Shown in pieces: positions 22,995 to 31,768 of a DNA stretch of 36,391 nucleotides (position 1 is its first letter; each line of letters begins with the position of its first letter). Where the stretch lies: positions 1-36,391 of the forward strand of contig VGTG01000046.1 of NCBI GenBank assembly GCA_016874795.1, written 5' to 3'. The position numbers were made by a program, and so were the translations under genes. Below the pieces are notes generated by a model, which ran no database searches, was not told where the DNA came from, and worked only from the letters and a program-made list of their open reading frames with translations. Source of the DNA: Deltaproteobacteria bacterium. Lineage in GTDB: Bacteria; Desulfobacterota; Binatia; UBA12015.

Positions 22995-25118
22995 TCATGG
23001 CGTTGGATCTCGCAGGATCGGACCGAGCCGCTCGGCAATCTCGACCGCCTCGCCACGGTCGCCGATCCCCCGCACCGAGACCCGATAGAGGTTGGTGCGG
23101 CCTTCTCCTTCTACCCGCTCGAGTGACACCGGCTTGTCCAGGCGGTCCTCCAGCGAGGACTGCACGGCAAGCGCGTTGGACAGGGTCGGAGTGGTGACGG
23201 CGAGCACCGCGAAGCCGTCGGTCTGGCTCAGCACGCGCGATTCTGGGCCTGGATCGGGGAACACGAGTCCCGAGCCGGCGATGATCAGGTCGATGTCGCG
23301 GATCTGGGGGTTGGCGGAGCGCAGCATGTCGAGCGTCGTCAGGTTGGAGGACCCGTAGCGGCGAGCGGCGAGCTCGTGCAGGGTATCTCCGCGGACGACG
23401 GGGATCTGCTTCCGCGGCGCGCCGTTCGTCGCGGTCGTCGCACCGCGGCGTCCCGCCTGGAGCGGGATCGGGAGCTCGGTCCGGGCGAGGCTCGCGACCT
23501 CGATGTGCCGCTCCGGCTGCGCCTCGGCCGCCGGCTCGACTTCCTCGGGCTCCGCCGTCACGGGCTCGCGTGCGGGCTCGGGATGCGCGGGCGGGGCCGG
23601 GGCGGGCGCGCGTACGACCCGGCGCTGCTCGGAAGCCGGCTCGGGCGGAGCGGCTGGAGCTGCAGACTGCGTTGCCGGCTCGGAAGCAGCGCCCGCTTTG
23701 GGAGCGACTGCTCGATCGCCAGGCGCCGGCTCGGGTGGCCCGGCCTCGCTCGTCGGCGGGATCGCCGGCGCCTTGCGAGCCGGCGGAGCAGGGGCCGTCG
23801 CGGGAGGCGCTGCTCCGTGGTCCGACCTATTCTGGCCGGACGCATCCGGCGGCGACGCGGCGGCCGGAGCGCTCTCCGGGTGGGACTCGACGGAGGGGTC
23901 GATCGGCGGATCCATCCGTGGATCGACGGAGGCGTCCTTCGAAGGCCCCTCGTCGCTCGCGCGAGGCGCCAGGCCGACCGAGCCATCTCCGGGAGTCATG
24001 GCCGCAGGCACGCCGACCCGTCCGAGCCACGCTCCTGCGAGAAGCAGGACCAGACCCGCGAGAACTGCGGCGACCATCCAGGGCAGCGAGGACCGCCGCG
24101 CCGGGTCCGCCCGTGCCGGAGCGATCGGCGGCTTCGTTCGGATCGGCGCCTCCGCCGCGTTTGCCCGCGCCATGCTCGCGGGCGCCGCGGCGCTCGCGGT
24201 GGGCTGCGGGCTCGGTGTGACTGGAGGCTCCGCGGGAGGGGGTTCCGGTGCGAGCGTCGCACCGGCCGCGTCGGTCGGCTGGTCGGCGGCCTTGCGCGGA
24301 CCGGCGAGACCGATGTCGAGATTCTCGAGGTCGCGGATCACCTCCTCGATCACGCCGCGATCGAGGATGCGCCGCCCGAGCGCGTAGCCGACGAGCAGAG
24401 CGTTGTCGCAAGCCGTGTTGACGAGCCGCGGGATTCCGTTCGTGAAGCGCCAGATCGGATCGAACGCGTCCGGCGCGAAGATGTCTTGAGAACCCCCGGC
24501 AACGGCGAGACGCGCGCGGATGAAGCTCTCGAGCTCCTCGCGCTTCAGCGGCTCGAGGCGGCAGCGCACGGCGATCCGCTGCTTCAGCTGCCGCAAGCCG
24601 GGATCGTTGAGCTTGTCGGCGAGCTCGGGCTGTCCCGAGAGCACGATCTGGAGGATCTTCTCCTGCGACGTCTCGAGGTTCGACAGGAGACGCAACGACT
24701 CGAGGACATCCGGCTCGAGGTCCTGCGCTTCGTCGATCAAGAGAATCGTGTTCCGACCTTCCGCGAACGCGGCGAGGAGGAACTCGTTCAGACGCTGCAG
24801 CATCGCGAGCTTGCGCCCGGTAGGCGCGGTGATGCCGAGCTCGCTCAGCGTGTACTCGAGGATCTCTTCGAAGGTCGCGTTCGGGTTGAAGAGGAAGACC
24901 GAGATGATCTCGTCGCCCAGGTCCTCGAGCAGCTTTCGGAGAAGCGTGGTCTTTCCTGTGCCGGCTTCGCCGAGCATCGCGATGAAGCCCTTCCGCTCGC
25001 GGATTCCATACGCGAGGCTCGCCAGCGTCTCGCGATACTCGTCGTTCCAGTACAGGAAGCGCGGGTCGGGCGTCTGGCTGAAGGGCTTCTCGGACAGGCC
25101 GTAGAACTCGAGGTACAT
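22995..25118 (-). CDS. XrtA-type ExeA-like AAA ATPase with membrane helix, LysM and SPOR-like C-terminus
   Basis: 707 residues. It starts MYLEFYGLSEKPF, the signature opening of the PEP-CTERM-locus ATPase and of GspA/ExeA. Walker A GEAGTGKT is at 50-57 and Walker B ILLIDEAQ at 125-132. After the AAA module (to about 270) comes a Pro/Ala linker, one transmembrane helix (345-366), a long periplasmic Pro/Ala/Glu-rich linker, a LysM-like domain (VVRGDTLHELAARRYGSSN, near 570-620) and a SPOR-like domain (about 635-703). The ATP-driven part is cytoplasmic and the end should bind peptidoglycan. The ATG at 25118 is chosen from homology; the open frame upstream is not credible. The whole is roughly twice the length of the simple family members. 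Confidence 0.9.
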   Translation of the reverse strand: MYLEFYGLSEKPFSQTPDPRFLYWNDEYRETLASLAYGIRERKGFIAMLGEAGTGKTTLLRKLLEDLGDEIISVFLFNPNATFEEILEYTLSELGITAPTGRKLAMLQRLNEFLLAAFAEGRNTILLIDEAQDLEPDVLESLRLLSNLETSQEKILQIVLSGQPELADKLNDPGLRQLKQRIAVRCRLEPLKREELESFIRARLAVAGGSQDIFAPDAFDPIWRFTNGIPRLVNTACDNALLVGYALGRRILDRGVIEEVIRDLENLDIGLAGPRKAADQPTDAAGATLAPEPPPAEPPVTPSPQPTASAAAPASMARANAAEAPIRTKPPIAPARADPARRSSLPWMVAAVLAGLVLLLAGAWLGRVGVPAAMTPGDGSVGLAPRASDEGPSKDASVDPRMDPPIDPSVESHPESAPAAASPPDASGQNRSDHGAAPPATAPAPPARKAPAIPPTSEAGPPEPAPGDRAVAPKAGAASEPATQSAAPAAPPEPASEQRRVVRAPAPAPPAHPEPAREPVTAEPEEVEPAAEAQPERHIEVASLARTELPIPLQAGRRGATTATNGAPRKQIPVVRGDTLHELAARRYGSSNLTTLDMLRSANPQIRDIDLIIAGSGLVFPDPGPESRVLSQTDGFAVLAVTTPTLSNALAVQSSLEDRLDKPVSLERVEGEGRTNLYRVSVRGIGDRGEAVEIAERLGPILRDPTP

Positions 25119-25252
25119 GCTTCGTTCCGACGATCGATAACATCGGCAAGCCGGGCCACGTGCTGAAGCGGCGCGGCCCGCGCCGCGCAGGCCGGGGACG
25201 GCTTGCTTTCGATCCTCTGGTCGCCTCTCTCGCCGTCCGCCGACGGCTTGCC

Positions 25253-26761
25253 TCAGGACGTTCGCGATTCGCCCCCGCGTTGCGCGGGCGCAAGTCCTCT
25301 CCGCGGCCCTGATGATACCAGAATTCCGAATGCCAGTGCCACGACCAACCATCCGAAGAGGTCTCCGACCGACTGGTAGATGGTGCCCATCTCGAGCGGA
25401 CGAACGACCGCGACGGTGCTCTCTTCCCGCCAGGGCGGAAGCTCCAGCACCACGCGACCGACGGGATCGACGACCGAGGTCTTGCCGGTGTTCGTAGCGC
25501 GGACGAAGTAGCGCCGGTTCTCGATCGCCCGCCATAGCGCGAGCGATTCGTGGAGCTGCAGCGCCGCGCTGTCGCCGAACCACGCGTCGTTTGCGAGCGT
25601 CGCGAGCACGGTGGCGCCGCCCCGTACCGCATTCCGCACGTGTCCCGCGAGGAGGTCGTCGTAGCAGACGAGCGGAGCGACCCGAAGCGCCGGCGTGACG
25701 GTCAGCACTTCCGGACCGTCCCCGGGAGTGAAGTCCCCCGTGTTGGGGCTGATCGACTTGATCGACGGGAACCACGTCGCGAACGGCAGGAACTCGCCGA
25801 ACGGCATCAGCACGAGCTTGTCGTAGCGACCGCGCACTTCGCCCTGGATGTCGCGCAGAAAGGCACTGTTGAACCACTCCGTTCGCTCGCCGTCGCGCCG
25901 GTACGAGATCGCGCCGAACAGGAGGGGCGCCCGCGCGTTCGGGAACGGGTCGAACTCCTCGAAGTGCGTCGCCGTCTGCGGAATGCCCCAGCCTACGACG
26001 GTCTCCGGCCAGACGATCAGGTCCGGGGTCGGCGCGAGGTCGAGCGAGAGCCCTCGGTAGCGCTCGACGTTCGCCTCGAAGAGATCACCTTGACGCTTCT
26101 CGACGAGCGACAGGTTGCCCTGCACGATGCCGATGCTCGTCTCCGGCGTGCGCGCCAGGACTGCATCGATCGTCGCGACGCGCCAGTACCCGTAGACGAC
26201 GAGCACGAGCGCCGCGGCGAGCGGCGCGATCAGAAGACGCGGGTGACGCAGCGCACGGGTGAGCGCACTCGCGAACCAAGCGATCACGAAGGAGAGACCG
26301 TACGGCCCCGTGACGTCGCCGATCTGCACGAGCCACGTGAGCTCGCGTTGCGAGTGCCCGATGCGCCACGGAAAGAGGTTCGGGAAGAAGAACTCGCTCG
26401 CGACCCACAGAGAGGGCGCGAGGAGCACCGAAGCGTTCGGCCCGGCCCAGCGGAGGAGCGCGCCGACGATCGCGAACGGAATGCCGGTGTAGAGGACGAG
26501 CGAGCCGTAGAAGAAGAGGGCGACCGGCATCGGAAAGCCGCCGAACCGCGTGATCGTTTCGACCAGCCACGCGCAAGCCGGCCCATTCGCGGCGACGCCC
26601 ATCAGGAGTCCGTCGACGAACGCGCTACGCGGTCGCGGTGCGTGCGGCGTGAGCGCGAACAGGGGCACGAGGCCGACCCACGCGAGCGGCCATGCGCGCG
26701 GGTCGAGGAACGCGACTGCGATGGCGATGCCCCCGAGGACCATCCAGAGGCGCCGGATCAA
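25253..26761 (-). CDS. lnt: Apolipoprotein N-acyltransferase
   Basis: About 502 residues from a TTG at 26761, close to E. coli Lnt (512). An N-terminal half with multiple transmembrane helices precedes a nitrilase-like domain with the catalytic triad E253 (WPETVVGW), K315 (YDKLVLMPFGE) and C366 (LVCYDDL). It adds the third acyl chain to lipoproteins in the inner membrane's outer leaflet; the OPX lipoprotein in this window is a likely client. The residue pair after Cys-Tyr is Asp-Asp rather than the commoner Glu. Start is unclear: ATG at 26743 and GTG at 26809 are alternatives, and a GGAGG lies 13 bases before the TTG. It stands 134 bp upstream of the ATPase gene and is divergent from the DUF309 gene. 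Confidence 0.9.
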   Translation of the reverse strand: MIRRLWMVLGGIAIAVAFLDPRAWPLAWVGLVPLFALTPHAPRPRSAFVDGLLMGVAANGPACAWLVETITRFGGFPMPVALFFYGSLVLYTGIPFAIVGALLRWAGPNASVLLAPSLWVASEFFFPNLFPWRIGHSQRELTWLVQIGDVTGPYGLSFVIAWFASALTRALRHPRLLIAPLAAALVLVVYGYWRVATIDAVLARTPETSIGIVQGNLSLVEKRQGDLFEANVERYRGLSLDLAPTPDLIVWPETVVGWGIPQTATHFEEFDPFPNARAPLLFGAISYRRDGERTEWFNSAFLRDIQGEVRGRYDKLVLMPFGEFLPFATWFPSIKSISPNTGDFTPGDGPEVLTVTPALRVAPLVCYDDLLAGHVRNAVRGGATVLATLANDAWFGDSAALQLHESLALWRAIENRRYFVRATNTGKTSVVDPVGRVVLELPPWREESTVAVVRPLEMGTIYQSVGDLFGWLVVALAFGILVSSGPRRGLAPAQRGGESRTS

Positions 26762-26852
26762 CGTGGTCCGAAGGCCTCCGGCGCGAGAGTGGACGGGAGC
26801 TTCGCGCACGGCCGCGTTAGGCAGTAGCGTCTGCCCGTGACAGAGTAAAACG

Positions 26853-27512
26853 GTGGCGGCTCGCGGCGAATTCGACGATCGCGACGAGCTCTTGCCGATT
26901 CGTACGCGGGACGCGCTGGTCGATCTCCTGCTCGAGAGCCTCGCCTGCGAGGGCGCCGAAGTGCACCTCGAAGCGGCGCTCCGCTTCGTTCGGGGCGACG
27001 AGCGGGAGTCGATCTCGCCGCGTGCGCGCGAGGCGCTCGTCGCAGCGGATCTCCTCGATGGGGCGCAGGCGCGCTTCGCCTGGCACGCGACGGCGCGGCA
27101 GCATCTCGAGGCGTACTGCACGGTCGTCGCGGGCGTGCCGCGCGGCGCGGAGCTTCGTGTGCGCCTCGAGCAGGCGCGCTCTCTCTTCGCGGCCGGGCTC
27201 TACTTCGAGGTCCACGAGGTCCTCGAGCCCGCATGGATGGAGGCGGACGGAGAGCCGCGCGTCCTTCTGCAGGGGCTGATCCAGGCGGCGGCGGGCTGGT
27301 ATCACTGGACTCGCGGGAATCGTGGCGGCGCGCGCTCGCTTCTTTCGGCGGCCGCGGAGAAGCTCGCGCGAGCGCCGGCATCGTGGAGCGGCTTCCCGGT
27401 TGCGCGCGTGCGCCATGCGGTGGAGGGATGGCGTACCTGGCTCGCGGCCGAAGCCGACGACGACATGCCGCCGCTGCCGCTTCGCGGGGACGGCGACGAA
27501 AGCGCGAGTTGA
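26853..27512 (+). CDS. DUF309 family protein
   Basis: 219 residues from a GTG. The second half has the DUF309 core: ARSLFAAGLYFEVHEVLEPAW (with the conserved His-x3-Glu and Trp), then LLQGLIQAAAGWYHWTRGN and GARSLLSAAAEKL. The family is a small all-alpha fold of unknown function. The first 100 residues are extra and of no recognised domain. It ends 16 bases from the convergent korB gene with no obvious hairpin. The start may be later, because no Shine-Dalgarno precedes the GTG. Confidence 0.8.
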   Translation: MAARGEFDDRDELLPIRTRDALVDLLLESLACEGAEVHLEAALRFVRGDERESISPRAREALVAADLLDGAQARFAWHATARQHLEAYCTVVAGVPRGAELRVRLEQARSLFAAGLYFEVHEVLEPAWMEADGEPRVLLQGLIQAAAGWYHWTRGNRGGARSLLSAAAEKLARAPASWSGFPVARVRHAVEGWRTWLAAEADDDMPPLPLRGDGDESAS

Positions 27513-27528
27513 GACCGGACCGCCTCGA

Positions 27529-28545
27529 TCAGGAAACCGTCCAGACGTCGCCGCGCTTCAGCAGGCCGTCGAGGTTCCCGCCGCGCTTCTCTCTCGCGCG
27601 CCGCATCTGCTGCTGGACGCCCTCTTCGTACACGGGCCGGTCGACGTCGTAGATCACGCCAATCGGCGTCGGGAACTCCGGCGGCGTCATGTGGCCGAGG
27701 AGGTACGCGAGCACGGGGTTCTTGCTGTCGTGGACCAGGATCTCGCTCTCGTTCGTCGAGTCGAGCTGCACGACCTCCGGGCGCATGCCGTTCATGCGGA
27801 TGCCCTTGTCGCGCTCCTTGCCGAAGATCATCGGCTTGCCCTCTTCGAGAACGAGCTGGTGCTCCGCTTTGATGTCGCGGTCGGTCACGTCGTTGAACGC
27901 GCCGTCGTTGAAGATGTTGCAGTTCTGGAGGATCTCGACGAACGAGGCGCCGCGATGCGCGTGCGCGCGCCGTACCACGTCCTGGAGATGTCGCGCTTCG
28001 ACGTCGATCGTCCTCGCGAGGAACGTCGCCTCCGCACCGAGCGCCAGCACGAGCGGCTTGAAGGGGTTGTCGACGGAGCCGTCGGGCGTGGACTTGGTGA
28101 CCTTCCCGGGCTCCGAGGTCGGCGAGTACTGCCCCTTGGTCAAGCCGTAGATCCGGTTGTTGAACAGCAGGATGTTCACGTCCAGGTTGCGGCGCAGGAT
28201 GTGGATGAGATGGTTGCCGCCGATCGAGAGCGCGTCCCCGTCTCCCGTGACGATCCACACCGAGAGCTCCGGCCGCGTCAGCTTGAGACCCGTCGCGATC
28301 GCGGGTGCGCGACCGTGCAGCGTGTGGAAGCCGTAGGTGTTGACGTAGTAGGGGAACCGGCTCGAGCAGCCGATGCCCGAGACGAACACGTAGTTCTCGC
28401 GTGGAATCCCGAGATCGGGCAGCACGCGTTGGACCTGCGCCAGGATCGCGTAGTCGCCGCAACCCGGGCACCAGCGGACCTCCTGGTCCGATTCGAAGTC
28501 CTTCTTCGTGAGCTTCCCGGGCTCCTTCAGGTTCGCGATCGACAT
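27529..28545 (-). CDS. korB: 2-oxoacid:ferredoxin oxidoreductase, beta subunit
   Basis: 338 residues. Cys26-x2-Cys29 (RWCPGCGDY), Cys60 (GIGCSSRFPYY) and a Cys near ILQNCNIF are the 4Fe-4S ligands of the beta subunit. GDGDALSIGGNHLIHILRRN with LLFNNRIYGLTKGQ is the thiamine-diphosphate site. Together with the gene upstream it forms an enzyme that oxidises (or, in reverse, makes) 2-oxoglutarate or another 2-oxoacid with CoA and ferredoxin; the GLTKGQ and TPDG features fit the Kor/Oor type found also in aerobes. The start codon lies three bases after the alpha-gene stop. Confidence 0.92.
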   Translation of the reverse strand: MSIANLKEPGKLTKKDFESDQEVRWCPGCGDYAILAQVQRVLPDLGIPRENYVFVSGIGCSSRFPYYVNTYGFHTLHGRAPAIATGLKLTRPELSVWIVTGDGDALSIGGNHLIHILRRNLDVNILLFNNRIYGLTKGQYSPTSEPGKVTKSTPDGSVDNPFKPLVLALGAEATFLARTIDVEARHLQDVVRRAHAHRGASFVEILQNCNIFNDGAFNDVTDRDIKAEHQLVLEEGKPMIFGKERDKGIRMNGMRPEVVQLDSTNESEILVHDSKNPVLAYLLGHMTPPEFPTPIGVIYDVDRPVYEEGVQQQMRRAREKRGGNLDGLLKRGDVWTVS

Positions 28546-28548
28546 CGG

Positions 28549-30408
28549 TCAGGCTTCCTCTTCCACGAGCTTCTTCACGCGCGTGACGATCTCCTCCACC
28601 TTGAACGGCCGTCCCTGGATCTTGTTGAAGCCGATCGCGTCGATCAGGTACTCGGCGCGGAGCACGCGCGAGAGGTGCCCCATGTTCATCTCGGGGACGA
28701 GGACGTGCTCGAACCGCCTCAGCACGTCGCCGAGATCGGGCGGGAGGGGATTCAGATGCCGCAGGTGCACCTGCGAGACGGAGAGGCCGTCGCGATGGAG
28801 GGAGCGCACCGCCGCCGTGATCGATCCGTAGGTGCTGCCCCAGCCGACGACGAGGACCTTCCCCGACTCGGCTCCGATGATCTTCGTCGGCGGGATCTCG
28901 CGCGCGATGCCGGCGATCTTCTTCGCGCGCAGGCGGACCATCTGCTCGTGGTTTGCCGGCGCGTAGCTGATGTTGCCCGTCAAGTATTCGGATTCGAGAC
29001 CGCCGATGCGGTGCTCGAGGCCCGGCGTGCCGGGGACGACCCAAGGGCGCGAGAGCGTCTCCGCGTCGCGCAGATAGGGGTAGTACCCGCTCGGGTCGGT
29101 CCGGAACTCGACGCGGAAATCGGGGAGGTCGTCGATCTTCGGGAGGAGCCACGGCTCGGCGCCGTTCGCGAGGTAGCCGTCGGAGAGCAGGTAGACCGGC
29201 GTCATGTACTTGATTGCGATCCGTGCGGCCTCGATCGCCGTGCCGAAGCAATCGGCCGGGCTGCACGCCGCGAGCACCACCGCCGGCGCTTCGCCGTGCC
29301 GTCCGTAGAGAGCCGCGAGGAGGTCCGCCTGCTCCGTTTTCGTCGGGAGGCCCGTCGACGGCCCGCCGCGCTGGATGTCGCAGATGATCAGCGGCAGCTC
29401 CGTCTTGACGGCGAGCCCGATCGTCTCCGACTTGAGATCGATGCCCGGTCCACTCGTCGTCGTGACGGCGAGCGCGCCACCGAACGCCGCGCCGAGGGCC
29501 GCGCCGACGCCCGCGATCTCGTCCTCCGCCTGGAACGTGACGACGTCGTGCTCCTTGTGTCCGGAGAGATCGTGCAGGATGTCGCTCGCGGGCGTGATCG
29601 GATAGGAGCCGAGAAAGAGCGGCAGTCCGGCGCGCTCCGCCGCCGCGATCAGGCCGATGCAGAGCGCCGAGTTCCCGGTGACGTTCCGGTAGGTCCCCGG
29701 TGCAATCGTCGCCGGCGGCACCTCGTACTGCATCGTGAAGAGATCGGAGGTCTCTCCGAAGAACAGTCCCGCCTTGAACGCCCTGGTGTTCGCGTCGAGG
29801 AGCGCCGCGTTCTTGCCGAAGCGCTCCGCGAGGAACGCGAGAATCGGCTCGATCGGACGATGGTAGAGCCACGCCATCAAGCCGAGCGTGAAGAAGTTCT
29901 TGCAGCGGAGAACCTGCTTGTTGGACAGGCCGGAGTCCTTCAGCGCGAGCGTCGTCAGGCGCGTGATGTCGACCGCGAAGACGCGGTAGCGGTCGAGCGA
30001 GCCGTCCGTCAGCGGGTTCGCCGCGTAGCCGGCCTTCTTCAGGTTCTGCTCGTTGAAGGCTTCCTGATCGAGAATCAGCATCCCGCCGGTCGGCAGGTCC
30101 TCGAGGTTCGACTTGAGGGCGGCCGGGTTCATCGCGACCAGCACGTCGGGATGGTCGCCCGGCGTGAAGATCTCGCTGCGGGAGAAGTTCAGCTGAAAGC
30201 CGCTGACGCCGGCGAGCGTGCCCGCGGGCGCGCGGATCTCCGCGGGGAAATCGGGCAGAGTCCCGATGTCGTTCCCTGCGAGCGCGGAGGCGGCCGTGAA
30301 CTGGGTCCCGGTGAGCTGCATGCCGTCACCGGAGTCTCCGACGAAGCGGATGACGACGGTCTCGACTTCCTGTCGCTCCTTCGTGAACGTGGTCTGTCCG
30401 TCGCTCAT
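28549..30408 (-). CDS. korA: 2-oxoacid:ferredoxin oxidoreductase, fused gamma-alpha subunit
   Basis: 619 residues. The N-terminal 190 are a gamma domain (VIRFVGDSGDGMQLTG, GVSGFQLNFS). The rest is the alpha chain: GNSALCIGLIAAAERAGLPLFLGSYPITPASDILHDL, TTTSGPGIDLKSE and DIQRGGPSTGLPTKTEQAD, then a transketolase C-terminal part (VVGWGSTYGSI, HLRHLNPLP). Fusion of gamma and alpha is normal for this two-subunit class. The ATG at 30408 has GAGAGCAGG upstream; the reading frame is open much further but into non-coding and antisense sequence. The substrate (2-oxoglutarate versus pyruvate) is inferred. Confidence 0.92.
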   Translation of the reverse strand: MSDGQTTFTKERQEVETVVIRFVGDSGDGMQLTGTQFTAASALAGNDIGTLPDFPAEIRAPAGTLAGVSGFQLNFSRSEIFTPGDHPDVLVAMNPAALKSNLEDLPTGGMLILDQEAFNEQNLKKAGYAANPLTDGSLDRYRVFAVDITRLTTLALKDSGLSNKQVLRCKNFFTLGLMAWLYHRPIEPILAFLAERFGKNAALLDANTRAFKAGLFFGETSDLFTMQYEVPPATIAPGTYRNVTGNSALCIGLIAAAERAGLPLFLGSYPITPASDILHDLSGHKEHDVVTFQAEDEIAGVGAALGAAFGGALAVTTTSGPGIDLKSETIGLAVKTELPLIICDIQRGGPSTGLPTKTEQADLLAALYGRHGEAPAVVLAACSPADCFGTAIEAARIAIKYMTPVYLLSDGYLANGAEPWLLPKIDDLPDFRVEFRTDPSGYYPYLRDAETLSRPWVVPGTPGLEHRIGGLESEYLTGNISYAPANHEQMVRLRAKKIAGIAREIPPTKIIGAESGKVLVVGWGSTYGSITAAVRSLHRDGLSVSQVHLRHLNPLPPDLGDVLRRFEHVLVPEMNMGHLSRVLRAEYLIDAIGFNKIQGRPFKVEEIVTRVKKLVEEEA

Positions 30409-30441
30409 CCTGCTCTCGCCTCCGTATTCATCGATACCGGG

Positions 30442-30466
30442 GGGTCCGAGCGCTTTCAACGGACCC
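30442..30466. repeat. Inverted repeat GGGTCCG/CGGACCC upstream of korA
   Basis: Seven-base perfect arms (30442-30448 and 30460-30466) around an 11-base centre, 34 bases upstream of the korA start in the divergent korA-argJ spacer. Could be an operator or a leader hairpin; there is no independent support. Confidence 0.25.
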
Positions 30467-30498
30467 GCCGGCGAGGGCGTCGCGCCCCGTGCAAAAGG

Positions 30499-30519
30499 CT
30501 CCCGCTCGGCTTGCGAGCG
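30499..30519 (-). terminator. Minus-strand hairpin with short T run in the korA-argJ spacer
   Basis: CCCGCTCG (30499-30506) and CGAGCGGG (30512-30519) form a perfect eight-pair stem with a five-base loop. On the minus strand it is followed by AGCC and four T. It could stop transcripts that read through from the minus-strand regulators at 31746-35262, antisense across argJ, before they reach korAB. It might instead be a leader structure of argJ. Confidence 0.4.
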
Positions 30520-30568
30520 GGCTTCGGTTGCGGTCACCTGTGCGTCGCGTCGGGAGGAGGGCATCGAT

Positions 30569-31768
30569 TTGAAACGAGGGCAGCGCACACAGAACGTCCG
30601 CGTCGCCGGCTTCCGGTTCGGAGCCGCCACCTGTGGGATCAAGGCGAGCGGCCGACCGGATTGCGCGGTGCTCGTGGCGGACGAGCCGGCAGCAGCCGCG
30701 GCGGTGTTCACGCGGAACCGGTTCGCCGCAGCTCCGGTGATCGTCGGCCGGGAGCACGTCCGCTCGGGTCGACTGCAGGCGCTCGTCGTCAACAGCGGCA
30801 ATGCCAACGCGTGCACGGGGGCACGTGGCGTCGAGGACGCTCGGCACACCTGTGCGGCGGCTGCCGACGCTCTCGGCATCGCGCCGCGTCTCGTTGCCCC
30901 GCTCTCGACGGGAGTGATCGGCGTACCGCTTCCGATGGAGCGCTTGCGGGCCGGGCTCGTCGAGGCCCTGTCGAAAGCGCGCCCGAACGGGCTCGCCAGC
31001 TTCGCGCGCGCCATTCGCACGACGGACGCGTACTCGAAGATCGCGTCCGAGACCGTGCTGCTCGGTGGAAAGCGGGTCGTCGTCGCGGGAGTCGCGAAGG
31101 GCGCGGGCATGATCGCACCCGACATGGCGACGCTCCTCGTGTTCCTTCTGACGGATGCGGTATTGACGCCGACGCAGACGAGGCTCGTCGCGCAATCGGT
31201 CGCGGCAACCTCGTTCAACACGCTGAGCGTCGACGGCGACACGTCGACGAACGACAGCCTCTTCGTCCTCGCGAGCGGCCGCGCGGGGAATGGCCCGGTC
31301 GCGCGCGCGGCGCTCGGGTCTTTCCTGCAGGCCGCGTGCCGGGTCGGCGACCGGCTCGCACGGCTCGTCGCCGCGGACGGGGAGGGTGCGACGAAGACGG
31401 TCACGATCGACGTGAGCGGCGCGGGCTCTGTCGCAGCGGCGCGCCTCGTGGCCGTGACGGTCGCGCGTTCGCTCCTCGTCAAGACGGCGTTGCACGGTGC
31501 GGATCCCAACTGGGGCCGGATCGCGTGCGCGGTCGGATACAGCGGCGCCGCCTTCGACCCCGCGCAGGTGACGATCGCGATCGGCGGCGTGCCGGTGTTC
31601 CGGCGCGGAGGAGGCGTCTCCGGTGCCGCGCCGCGCGCGCGCGCCGCGATGCGGCGCGAGGAGTTCGATATCCGCATCACGCTCGGCCGTGGTACCGGGA
31701 CGGCGCGGATGATCACGTCGGACCTGTCGCCCGCGTATGTTCGCTTCAACTCCGCGTACTCGACCTGA
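30569..31768 (+). CDS. argJ: Bifunctional glutamate N-acetyltransferase/amino-acid acetyltransferase
   Basis: 399 residues. The autocleavage site is intact: KGAGMIAPDMATLL, with Thr188 as the N-terminal nucleophile of the beta chain. NSGNANACTG, STGVIG and HGADPNWGRI are further family signatures. It recycles the acetyl group from N-acetylornithine to glutamate in arginine synthesis and in many organisms also makes N-acetylglutamate from acetyl-CoA. The TTG at 30569 is chosen because GGAGGAGGGC stands eight bases upstream and homology starts just after. The 3' end overlaps the convergent receiver gene by 23 bases. It is unrelated to the EPS genes. Confidence 0.92.
   Translation: MKRGQRTQNVRVAGFRFGAATCGIKASGRPDCAVLVADEPAAAAAVFTRNRFAAAPVIVGREHVRSGRLQALVVNSGNANACTGARGVEDARHTCAAAADALGIAPRLVAPLSTGVIGVPLPMERLRAGLVEALSKARPNGLASFARAIRTTDAYSKIASETVLLGGKRVVVAGVAKGAGMIAPDMATLLVFLLTDAVLTPTQTRLVAQSVAATSFNTLSVDGDTSTNDSLFVLASGRAGNGPVARAALGSFLQAACRVGDRLARLVAADGEGATKTVTIDVSGAGSVAAARLVAVTVARSLLVKTALHGADPNWGRIACAVGYSGAAFDPAQVTIAIGGVPVFRRGGGVSGAAPRARAAMRREEFDIRITLGRGTGTARMITSDLSPAYVRFNSAYST

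Noticed and set aside
22536-23197. Short open frames on both strands in the non-coding region before the EPS operon
   Set aside because: Arg/Gly/Pro-rich, overlapping each other in several frames, no ribosome-binding sites of note and no recognisable domain.
25119-25252. Sigma-54-like TGGCCC...TTGC upstream of the ATPase gene
   Set aside because: The GG-GC spacing is eight instead of ten bases, which sigma-54 does not tolerate.
25119-25877. N-terminal extension of the ExeA-like ATPase
   Set aside because: It would overlap lnt antisense-like composition in another frame; the family always begins with MYxxFYGLxxxPF, found at 25118.
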